A DNA stretch of 64,000 nt from Limnomonas spitsbergensis (lineage: Eukaryota; Chlorophyta; Chlorophyceae; Chlamydomonadales). Below, in pieces: positions 35,128 through 44,644 of the stretch. The first letter of the stretch is position 1. The number at the start of each line of letters is the position of its first letter. A program made the translations under genes and the position numbers. The notes beneath the pieces were generated by a model. It made no database searches. It was not told the origin of the DNA and worked only from the letters and a program-made list of their open reading frames with translations. The DNA lies in contig JAYJMM010000119.1 in assembly GCA_037349105.1 (NCBI GenBank), positions 5,467,001 to 5,531,000 of the forward strand, read 5' to 3'.

Positions 35128-35844
35128 CTAAGGCACAGCGTGGATGGGAACGGTAGGTATAAAGATGCAGACAGTCCTGGCAGCGGCGGCGGCGGCCGCG
35201 GCAGCAGGGCCGCAGTTGCCCTCGGTCCCCCACCTGCTGCGCGGCATCCTCGGTGGCAAGAGCTCAGCCTGCTCGGCTTGCAGGCGCTCGGATTCCGAGG
35301 CCAGAGGCGCGCTGTTGGGGGCAAAGCGGGGAGGGGAGTCGAAGCTGCCGGGGGGGAGCAGAGGGGCAGCAGCGAGGGGAGGAGAGTTGCCGGGCCACAG
35401 CCAGGCGGCCACGGCATGTGCATGCTCCTCCAGCTCTTTCTCCGCCGCCTGCTCCTGCGCCATGCCAGCCGCGACTTCGTCGAAGGTCCTGTTGTCTGGC
35501 ATAATGTTCCAGTTGGCCGCCAGCTCATTACTGGCCTGCGTAGTCAGTAACGGGGGAGTGCCGAACGGGATGCCTGCCGCTTGTGCGGCATCTGCGGTGC
35601 ATACCTCAGCCGCAGACCGCGCCTCCGAGGAGTGAAACAATGCTTGGCGCAGGTGGGGCGCATCGACTGCGAGCGGAGACAGGTCATGGATCCAGACTGG
35701 GAGAGATGGATCCAGGAAGAAATCCCCGCTGGATGCGGATGAGGGGGAATTGTCCAATTTGGATGCGTAGTGGTGGAGGGGCATAACGAGTGACTTGTCT
35801 TGGTAAATATCCGTGTGGGTCGTACAGAGTATTGCAAGATGAAC
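35128..35844 (-). CDS. terminal exon of an unrecognised protein
   Basis: A minus-strand exon from an acceptor (TTTTGCTGCAG) at 35845 to a stop at 35128, about 238 codons. Part of it contains Ala/Glu-rich helical sequence (AQEQAAEKELEEHAHAVAAW), then a Pro-rich block (LLPPGSFDSPPRFAP) and an Ala run. The block from NELAANWN to SRWGTE is repeated in diverged form at 41303-41700 on the other strand, so it belongs to a multicopy gene or element. The family is not recognised. Upstream are three 125-130-bp tandem units (35845-36240), each carrying a copy of the acceptor, the same echo pattern as in the iron genes. It may be an exon of a domesticated or mobile gene. Confidence 0.45.
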   Translation of the reverse strand, partial: VHLAILCTTHTDIYQDKSLVMPLHHYASKLDNSPSSASSGDFFLDPSLPVWIHDLSPLAVDAPHLRQALFHSSEARSAAEVCTADAAQAAGIPFGTPPLLTTQASNELAANWNIMPDNRTFDEVAAGMAQEQAAEKELEEHAHAVAAWLWPGNSPPLAAAPLLPPGSFDSPPRFAPNSAPLASESERLQAEQAELLPPRMPRSRWGTEGNCGPAAAAAAAAARTVCIFIPTVPIHAVP

Positions 35845-36240
35845 CTGCAGCAAAAGGACAGTGGCAGGAGTAGCGTGGTCAGTACATGCTGCTGATGTCA
35901 AGTGTCAAATTGTCAATGTGAGTTTTAGCTTGGGCAGTGTGATTTATATTTAAGTAAGCAGAAGCTGGGAAATTAGCCTGCGGCAAAAATACAGTGGCAG
36001 GAGTAGGGTGATCAGTGCATGCTGCTGATGTCAAGTATGAATGTGGGGTCCAATTTGTGAAGGGTGACGAGCTTAAATTAAGCAATGAGCTGGAAAAATG
36101 GGAAGTAAACCTGCGGCAAAAAGACAGTGAGTGGCTGGAGCAGGGTGGTCAATACATGTTGCTGATGCCAAGTATCAATGTGGAATCCGGCTAGATAAGT
36201 GTGACAAGCTCAAGTTGCACAGAGGGCTGGAAAGTAACCT
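35845..36240. repeat. three 125-130-bp tandem units carrying splice acceptors
   Basis: Each unit contains GGCAGGAGTAG and CATGCTGCTGATGTCAAGT. On the minus strand each ends TTTTGCCGCAG or similar. They precede the exon at 35844 on its own strand. Confidence 0.85.
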
Positions 36241-38675
36241 GTGAACAAAAGACCGAGGGAGGAAGCCAGGTTCATTTCCTGCATTCAATTTCAGACATTC
36301 AGATATTCAGGCCAGTGCTGTGCAATCGCGCCGTTATTCAGAATTTGTGTTGGTAATTACGAACTTATAGGGGTAAAAATAGCTGAATTTGCCTTAAAAC
36401 TTACGGCCACTGGAACTCAGCTACGTTATTCAGCCACCGCAAGGACCGTAATCAGCACAGCACTTATTCAGACATTCAGACACCTTCGTTCATTCGCATG
36501 TCCTCCACTGTCTATTTAAGATGCTGCAGCTAGCCAGGTACCCATGTGCTACATTCAGGTTGATGGCTAATAGAAGGTCTTGATGCAACCACTCAGGCTA
36601 GCCCTGAGTGTTGCTTGGGCCCTCAGCAGTAGGCCAGATAGGGTTTTATCTCGGATGGCATGTTAGGGTTTGTCCCTGTGGGCCTATTAGGGTTTTGTCC
36701 CCGATGGCCCAGTCGTGGCCTCCTGGCTGACCACTAAAGGTTTTTTTTTGAACACTGAAATTAACGCAAGTGTTCAGACCGTTCTCTAGGTTAGGCAGTG
36801 GACAGTGGGTGAAACCTTGGAATTTTCAGTTGTGAACCTGGGAGGCATTGCGGTGCTTGGTTGCCATTGCCCACTGCCAGGCTCGCAGCTGAGAGATTCG
36901 ATGCCTAGTTTCGGGTGCACTCGTCCGGTCAAACTGTGTGCTTATTTTGTAAGAGTGCATTGAGTGCACACACTTAAAACATGAACACTGTCATACCCAA
37001 TCGCTAGGACGGGTGGGCTGTAAATGTATTGGACTCGGTGGTTGAAGAAAAAGATGAACCAAGCAGGCAGCGGGCAACAGGCAGTGCACAGGGTGGCAGA
37101 GGGCACCGTCTAGGACTCATCAGTTTTGGGCTAGGTTGAACAGACAGGCAGCAGGCAGACAGGCAGTCATGCAGACAGGCAGACGGGCAGGCAGCCCCAT
37201 GCAACAGGCAGGCAGGTGCGAAGCAGGCAAGCAAGGCAGGAAGCCGGCAGTCCGGCAGACAAGCACATCCATTCTGGTTAAGCGCCCATTAAGAATGACA
37301 TGCATAAACCCTGATATGAAACAATGGATGTGCGCCAAGGCGCGCTTGGATAGTCTCTTGCGAGAAATTTCACGTGTCGGACTTTTTTACTGGTTTTCAC
37401 CTGAGTGGGACGGGCAACTAACTTCCGCCGGATTCGTCGATCAAGCCGATTAAATATCTGACGCCAGAAATTCCAGCCTCTGTATGCGATGGAGGCGAAT
37501 TTTATCTTTTGGACTTGCAAAATAAGAGCAGCGAACACCAATGTGAGGAAAGACCCACAACCGTGGAACCTTCCGTTACGTGAACCACGTAAACCCTGAT
37601 CCGCATTACACGTAACCAACATAAATCCCGTCACACCGCACAAACAAAATCCCACGCACGGCACAGCGATTGCCGTCGGTTAGGGGAGCCGAAAGCTCGC
37701 GACCCATCTAGTAGGAATCCAAGGCGCTGAGCAGTAGCACCGATACTCCTAGGGTTTGGGGTTGCCGCGTCAGTCCATTAGGCCCTGAGTGGATAATTCC
37801 TTCACACCCATCATCCGTCAGTCCAGCTGACGACACTGAAAATTTCAGCCTCCACGGATACTGGGTACACAGCGTAATTCACAGCTGAAGATAGGAAGAT
37901 GCTGGATAGAGCTGCCACCCAGTAGTGGTCGTACCCAGAGTCCCAGCCAGATCAGCCCTGTCAGCACTCAGCTGCCACCGAATATCCAGCCCTATCAGCC
38001 CTAGCATCAGCCATCCGGGATAAAGGACCTACAAATAACCCAGCTATCAGCTCTATCAGCAGCAACATCACCACCATGACGTACTCTACGACAACAGCAT
38101 ACGGTATATGAGCCAAAACCCAAGGGTAAGTGCAGAGTCCAACCAGTCCTGCCCACCCCAGCTTTTATTTCAGTGCGCACCAGTCGGCCACAACGGCAGC
38201 AGGCCGATGGGGACTGAACCTTGACCGGCCTGCGGCAGGCGGCCCGAGCAGCAGCAGAGCTCACGCACTACAAAGCACCAACCATATCCAGTCAGCAGTC
38301 TTTTTTCTTTTACTCAGCTACATGTCAGCTACATTCAGGCCGCTGGCCAGAGGCCCCATTTGTGGCCAGCCTTGCTGCTCTGGCCTCCAGTTGTAGGCCG
38401 GTCCAGGTTTGGGTCTAATCGGGCCTATGGCGGCCGCGGGGAGCCCTGTCGAAGGTGTGCTCGTAGCCCCCCCCCAAAAACACTGCCGGCCAGCCCTAAA
38501 CCCAATGACATACGGTCTGACAACATTGCACTGACAGCACCAGCAGCACGAGCCAGGACTGATCTAAGGGTCAGTAGTGTGGAGCAAGTCAGTCCCGCCT
38601 CCAGTCCTCCTGCTTGCCAATGAAGCACTGTCCATGCTGACGAGCTTCAGCTTCACTTCAGCTACATAACCAAAA
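36241..38675. other. non-coding region with CAGG repeats and F2 elements
   Basis: CAGGCAGGCAGACAGGCAG-type repeats lie at 37060-37262. F2 sequence lies at 38165-38450 (GGACTGAACCTTGACCGGCC, then CCCCATTTGTGGCCAGCC). No supported gene is seen. Confidence 0.45.
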
Positions 38676-41305
38676 AAGTGCAATCCGTCTAAACCCTGTG
38701 CCGTATTGTGTTACCTTGGTAGTGCAATCCGTCTAAACCCTGTGCCGTATCGTGTTACCTTGGTAGTGCAATCCATCTCTAAACCCTGTGCTGTATCGTG
38801 TTACCTTGGTAGTGCAATCCGTCTAAACCCTGTGCTGTATTGTGTTACCTTGGTAGTGCAACCCGTCTAAACCCTGTGCTGTATTGTGTTACCTTGGTAG
38901 TGCAACCCGTCTAAACCCTGTGCTGTATCGTGTTACCTTGGTAGTGCAATCCGTCTAAACCCTGTGCTGTATTGTGTTACCTTGGTAGTGCAATCCGTCT
39001 AAACCCTGTGCTGTATCGTGTTACCTTGGTAGTGCAACCCGTCTAAACCCTGTGCTGTATTGTGTTACCTTGGTAGTGCAATCCGTCTAAACCCTGTGCT
39101 GTATCGTGTTACCTTGGTAGTGCAATCCGTCTAAACCCTGTGCCGTATTGTGTTACCTTGGTAGTGCAATCCGTCTAAACCCTGTGCTGTATCGTGTTAC
39201 CTTGGTAGTGCAATCCGTCTAAACCCTGTGCCGTATTGTGTTACCTTGGTAGTGCAATCCGTCTAAACCCTGTGCTGTATCGTGTTACCTTGGTAGTGCA
39301 ATCCGTCTAAACCCTGTGCCGTATTGTGTTACCTTGGTAGTGCAATCCGTCTAAACCCTGTGCCGTATTGTGTTACCTTGGTAGTGCAATCCGTCTAAAC
39401 CCTGTGCTGTATCGTGTTACCTTGGTAGTGCAATCCGTCTAAACCCTGTGCTGTATCGTGTTACCTTGGTAGTGCAATCCGTCTAAACCCTGTGCTGTAT
39501 CGTGTTACCTTGGTAGTGCAACCCGTCTAAACCCTGTGCTGTATTGTGTTACCTTGGTAGTGCAATCCGTCTAAACCCTGTGCTGTATCGTGTTACCTTG
39601 GTAGTGCAATCCGTCTAAACCCTGTGCCGTATTGTGTTACCTTGGTAGTGCAATCCGTCTAAACCCTGTGCTGTATCGTGTTACCTTGGTAGTGCAATCC
39701 GTCTAAACCCTGTGCCGTATTGTGTTACCTTGGTAGTGCAATCCGTCTAAACCCTGTGCTGTATTGTGTTACCTTGGTAGTGCAATCCGTCTAAACCCTG
39801 TGCTGTATTGTGTTACCTTGGTAGTGCAATCCGTCTAAACCCTGTGCTGTATCGTGTTACCTTGGTAGTGCAATCCGTCTAAACCCTGTGCTGTATCGTG
39901 TTACCTTGGTAGTGCAATCCGTCTAAACCCTGTGCCGTATTGTGTTACCTTGGTAGTGCAATCCGTCTAAACCCTGTGCTGTATCGTGTTACCTTGGTAG
40001 TGCAATCCGTCTAAACCCTGTGCTGTATCGTGTTACCTTGGTAGTGCAATCCGTCTAAACCCTGTGCCGTATCGTGTTACCTTGGTAGTGCAATCCGTCT
40101 AAACCCTGTGCTGTATTGTGTTACCTTGGTAGTGCAATCCGTCTAAACCCTGTGCTGTATTGTGTTACCTTGGTAGTGCAATCCATCTCTAAACCCTGTG
40201 CTGTATCGTGTTACCTTGGTAGTGCAACCCGTCTAAACCCTGTGCCGTATCGTGTTACCTTGGTAGTGCAATCCATCTCTAAACCCTGTGCTGTATTGTG
40301 TTACCTTGGTAGTGCAATCCATCTCTAAACCCTGTGCTGTATCGTGTTACCTTGGTAGTGCAATCCGTCTAAACCCTGTGCTGTATTGTGTTACCTTGGT
40401 AGTGCAATCCATCTCTAAACCCTGTGCTGTATCGTGTTACCTTGGTAGTGCAATCCATCTCTAAACCCTGTGCCGTATCGTGTTACCTTGGTAGTGCAAT
40501 CCATCTCTAAACCCTGTGCCGTATCGTGTTACCTTGGTAGTGCAATCCATCTCTAAACCCTGTGCCGTATCGTGTTACCTTGGTAGTGCAATCCATCTCT
40601 AAACCCTGTGCCGTATCGTGTTACCTTGGTAGTGCAATCCATCTCTAAACCCTGTGCCGTATTGTGTTACCTTGGTAGTGCAATCCATCTCTAAACCCTG
40701 TGCCGTATTGTGTTATCTTGGTAGTGCAATCCATCTCTAAACCCTGTGCCGTATCGTGTTACCTTGGTAGTGCAATCCATCTCTAAACCCTGTGCTGTAT
40801 TGTGTTACCTTGGTAGTGCAATCCATCTCTAAACCCTGTGCCGTATCGTGTTACCTTGGTAGTGCAATCCATCTCTAAACCCTGTGCTGTATTGTGTTAC
40901 CTTGGTAGTGCAATCCATCTCTAAACCCTGTGCTGTATCGTGTTACCTTGGTAGTGCAATCCATCTCTAAACCCTGTGCCGTATCGTGTTACCTTGGTAG
41001 TGCAATCCATCTCTAAACCCTGTGCTGTATCGTGTTACCTTGGTAGTGCAATCCATCTCTAAACCCTGTGCTGTATCGTGTTACCTTGGTAGTGCAATCC
41101 ATCTCTAAACCCTGTGCCGTATCGTGTTACCTTGGTAGTGCAATCCATCTCTAAACCCTGTGCTGTATTGTGTTACCTTGGTAGTGCAATCCATCTCTAA
41201 ACCCTGTGCCGTATCGTGTTACCTTGGTAGTGCAATCCATCTCTAAACCCTGTGCTGTATTGTGTTACCTTGGTAGTGCAATCCGTCTAAACCCTTTGCC
41301 GTATG
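38676..41305. repeat. 44/46-bp satellite array, about 59 units
   Basis: Unit: GTGCAATCCGTCTAAACCCT followed by GTGCTGTATTGTGTTACCTT and GGTA. The first 1.5 kb is almost all 44-bp units (CCGTCTAAA). From about 40.2 kb most units are 46 bp (CCATCTCTAAA). C/T variants at two sites (GCT/GCC, ATC/ATT) mix freely, implying ongoing unequal exchange. The array stops abruptly inside a diverged copy of the 35.1-kb exon. Open frames inside it are not treated as genes. Confidence 0.97.
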
Positions 41306-41727
41306 AGCTGGCGGCAGTCTGGAACAGCGCGCCAGACAGCAGGGCCTTCAACGGTATCGCGGCAGAGATTGCGCGGGAGCAGGCGGCGCAGTTGCAGAGG
41401 GAAGAGCGTGAGTATGCTGAGGAGGTATCGCTGTGGCCTGACAACTCTCGCTTGCTGGCTGTTGCTCCGCTGCTGCCCCCCGGCAGCTTTTTGCACGGCA
41501 GTTCTTTCCCGTTGACTGCTGCCATGCTGCTGCCACCGGGCAGCTTCAACTCCCCTCCCCGCTTTGCGCCCGACAGCGCCCCGTTGCCCTCAGGCCGAGC
41601 GCCTGCAAGCCGAGCGGGCCGAGCTCCTGCCACCGAGGATGCCGCGCAGCAGGTGGGGGCCCGAAGTCAACTGCGGCCCCGCCACGGCCGCCGCCGGTGC
41701 TGCCAGGGCCATCCTACCCATCTAATA
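41303..41727 (+). pseudogene. diverged partial copy of the 35.1-35.8 kb exon
   Basis: Encodes YELAAVWNSAPDSRAFNGIA, then REQAAQLQREE, then LLPPGSF twice and SPPRFAPDSAPL. It parallels NELAANWNIMPDNRTFDEVA and the rest of the 35.1-kb exon. It starts exactly where the satellite ends and changes frame near its 3' end, so it is probably a broken copy. Confidence 0.65.
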
Positions 41728-42011
41728 AGCCGAGCGTAGGTCGCTGCTTTGCCCTCTCATGTCTGCTACAAAGGCGGTCCAGGCTGAGGCCTGGGTTTTC
41801 ACGGGAAGGGCCTCTGGCTGCTTTGTTTGCCTGCTGGATTGGTCAGCGAGGCTACCCAGGACCTGCCCCGTCTTTCAGCGGATCACATGGGAATCGAAAG
41901 GGCTCCTGGTACCTGAGGACTTCTATCTGATGCCCCCAGGTACGCTGTTTGAGGTGGGACTGAGACAAGTTTTTACTAGCTGTGCCACATAGCGCGCTGC
42001 GGTTTTATTCA

Positions 42012-42138
42012 TGGTAGCACAATCCGGCTGAACCTCTGCCGTATTGAGCCGTATCGTGCCGTATCGTGGAACTTTGGTAGCACAATCCGGCTGAACCTCT
42101 GCCGTATTGAGCCGTATCATGCCGTATCGTGCAACCAT
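42012..42138. repeat. two-unit relative of the 44-bp satellite
   Basis: Two roughly 63-bp units with GTAGCACAATCCGGCTGAAC and CTCTGCCGTATTGAGCCGTA. They share the CAATCCG...GCCGTAT...GGTAG layout of the large array about 700 bases upstream. Confidence 0.75.
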
Positions 42139-43579
42139 GGTTTTATTGCTCCGCCATACCGTAACCTACCTGCCTTTCATAGAGTTCAAAATGCCACGCT
42201 CACAAATGTTTGATGGTGTGAGGTGGCCGACGCTGGATGTGGAATGCTGTCATGCTTTTCCTCTTTTTCAAATTCCTGACAGTCATGAAATCATCTGCCC
42301 TTCCCCACAACCTTCCCATATTTTTCTTTCTCCTTCCTTCACCTCAACCTGCATTCAATGCCCCATTTCCTGCACCATACATTTGCGGTAGATCCATGGA
42401 TCGGATCTATCATAGGTAAGAGTGACATACCAGTGTCGTCTATCCCCCCCATAGGGGTCCCTAGCAGGTGGAGGGAGGGGGAGTCCCAGTTCTGGTCTGT
42501 GGGACGCTCTCCTAAATCGCCACTTTGGCCTCACTTTCACGACTTTGTGTTAAATTCATTATCAATACATACCTGTCTTGACCGCTATCACCGCACTGCA
42601 GTATATTTTAAAACAGTTTAATTCATTTTTCAAGCCCAGTGCGCCTTCCTGGTGCTTATTGGGCTGTAGTATGAATTATATGGCATCGGTTGGCCGAGGG
42701 AGCTCCCTCAAGGGCCCTTCGTCCTGATTGCATGTATTACACTTTATGTACCATATCGGGAATGCGCTCACTAATTAATTACTCTTTGTGCACCGGAGAT
42801 GTGCCCAATTTGAGATGTACACCTGACTCCCCTCGCCCGCTTTGTGACTATCTTGATTTTTGAGGTCATGTTTGTGTCTGTTAATGGACTACGCTTTATG
42901 TACTGGTATGTGTTCTTGCTAACATGTTCCGCTGATAGGATCCCTTTAATTGTATTGGTATGTGTTCTTGCAAAGATGTTCCGCTGCTGGGATTCCCCCC
43001 TGCCCTCTTTAATTTGTCATGCCATTTGTTCAATTTCTTTAATCGCGTTTCAGTCTAGCCAATCCTGTGTAAATTTTTTCAATTTTTCAAATTTACCCAC
43101 AAAGCGCATAAGTGCAAGATACTAAACCGAGTGTTCGTCAGACGTTCAAGTTACAAAAGAGGCTGCTCTTGTTTTCAAGGTTCCTAGCTACGCGTGTCTG
43201 TATTAAGTACTTCAATGCATTCTTCATGATATGAAGCTCCCTAGCCATGATTTACTGCAAGGCTTTCAGATCTTGGGATTGTTTTGCATCAGAAGGCTCT
43301 GGCACATGCTTTGGTGCTGGTGCCTATGGTGTGCCAGGATGCATGATGTTTGGTAGCTTGTGTAAAAAAATGTCCAGGTTTTTGCTACCAGGCATCGTAT
43401 TTGACTAAGTTCCAAATTTGTTCCGTCATTATTCGGCTGTCGAGTTTCCATCAGTTTCTAGGTTGGCACTGTAAGCTGAGTCCTGGACATGTAAGTATTT
43501 CACGCTGCAAGTGAACCGGTACAGGTTTGATCCCGATCCACCTGCCCCAGGCAGTTTTATGTCCAATCAATTATACGGT
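42139..43579. other. non-coding, relatively AT-rich stretch
   Basis: No coding exon, RNA gene or repeat of note was recognised. Confidence 0.4.
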
Positions 43580-43594
43580 ACACTGTCCACCCTT

Positions 43595-43690
43595 TCCATC
43601 TCACCTCAAGTTGCTTTTCTTCCAACGGGACAGTTGGGCGCCCGCGCAGCCGAGCCTTTTTAAGCAGGGCTCAGAGGTGAAATGTCATTG
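43595..43690. mobile_element. F3 retroposon with exact 15-bp target-site duplication
   Basis: A 96-bp insertion flanked by ACACTGTCCACCCTT at 43580-43594 and 43691-43705. The core reads GACAGTTGGGCGCCCGCGCA, then GCCGAGCC, then GGGCTCAGAGGTG. This copy fixes the ends of the family: one end is CAATGAC, the other is a purine-rich tail on the opposite strand. Confidence 0.85.
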
Positions 43691-43944
43691 ACACTGTCCA
43701 CCCTTCCTGATTTTAGCGGCTGCCTACTCATCCAGTCCCATGTGGTCCCTTAACAAGTAGGTTAGCAGCCCCCATCTCACAGTCATACCCTTTTGAACAG
43801 ATCACCACCTTTTACCGCACCATGTAGCATCGACACCACCTGTATCACACGTAGGGCCCGCTTGCTTTTGTGGACTTTTCCTTTCTCAGAGGCTTTGTTG
43901 ACGGCTATTCTCTAGTGGAGTTCCACTCAGGTGTCTGACTTGGT

Positions 43945-44075
43945 CTTCTCTGCCTTCCCGGACTCTCGTTTTGTTCCTCTTCCTTTTAGTGTTCTTTTCT
44001 CTATTCTGCACAGTTGGGCGCCCAAGCGGCCGAGTTTTGAGCGGGCCCAGAGGTGTAACGTTATTGACACGCAGG
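43945..44075. mobile_element. F3 retroposon copy
   Basis: Core CACAGTTGGGCGCCCAAGCG, then GCCGAG, then GGGCCCAGAGGTGTAACG, preceded by a pyrimidine-rich stretch from about 43945. No clear flanking duplication. Confidence 0.65.
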
Positions 44076-44644
44076 ACCCAGGGTTCTTGGGGACATTGAT
44101 ACTCTGTATTACGTTAAATTGTTTTTGCGCTTCACAGCGGCATTGTATGAAGTACATCACAGCGTACACCCGAGGGCGCTTACAGCAGCAAATCCTGCAG
44201 CTCCAACCCCGCAACTTATGGCTACTATGGATGCATTACCTCAGCTTGGCAGAGGCCAGGGATCGAGTCCCTTGCTATACTAACACAGGAGACTTGACGT
44301 CCAAATCCATGACATTATTTGCCTCCAACATCTGCCATCCGGTATAAAGCTGTGCCATCAACAACTCAATTTCTACGAAGAACTCTGACGAGTGCCTCTC
44401 ATAAGTAAGGACGGTCATTTCTAGAAGTACTCTTTATGAACGTGCAAAAACAAAATCACGAAACCTTTAATATCCCCCACAGTAGTATCTCTGGAAGAAA
44501 AACTGTATAAATCACTCTCAGCGCATTTATTCGCCCTGACAACGAAAATATAAATACTGAGCAAAGGGGCACATAGCACTGGGGGTCATCTCCATATAAC
44601 GGGGGGTGAGGGATCCGAACGTGTCTAACATTGCGCCTTCATAA

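Noticed and set aside
40116..41300. Open frames reading through the 44/46-bp satellite
   Set aside because: Frames depend on the local unit length. The protein is a pure repeat artefact until it enters the partial gene copy at 41.3 kb.
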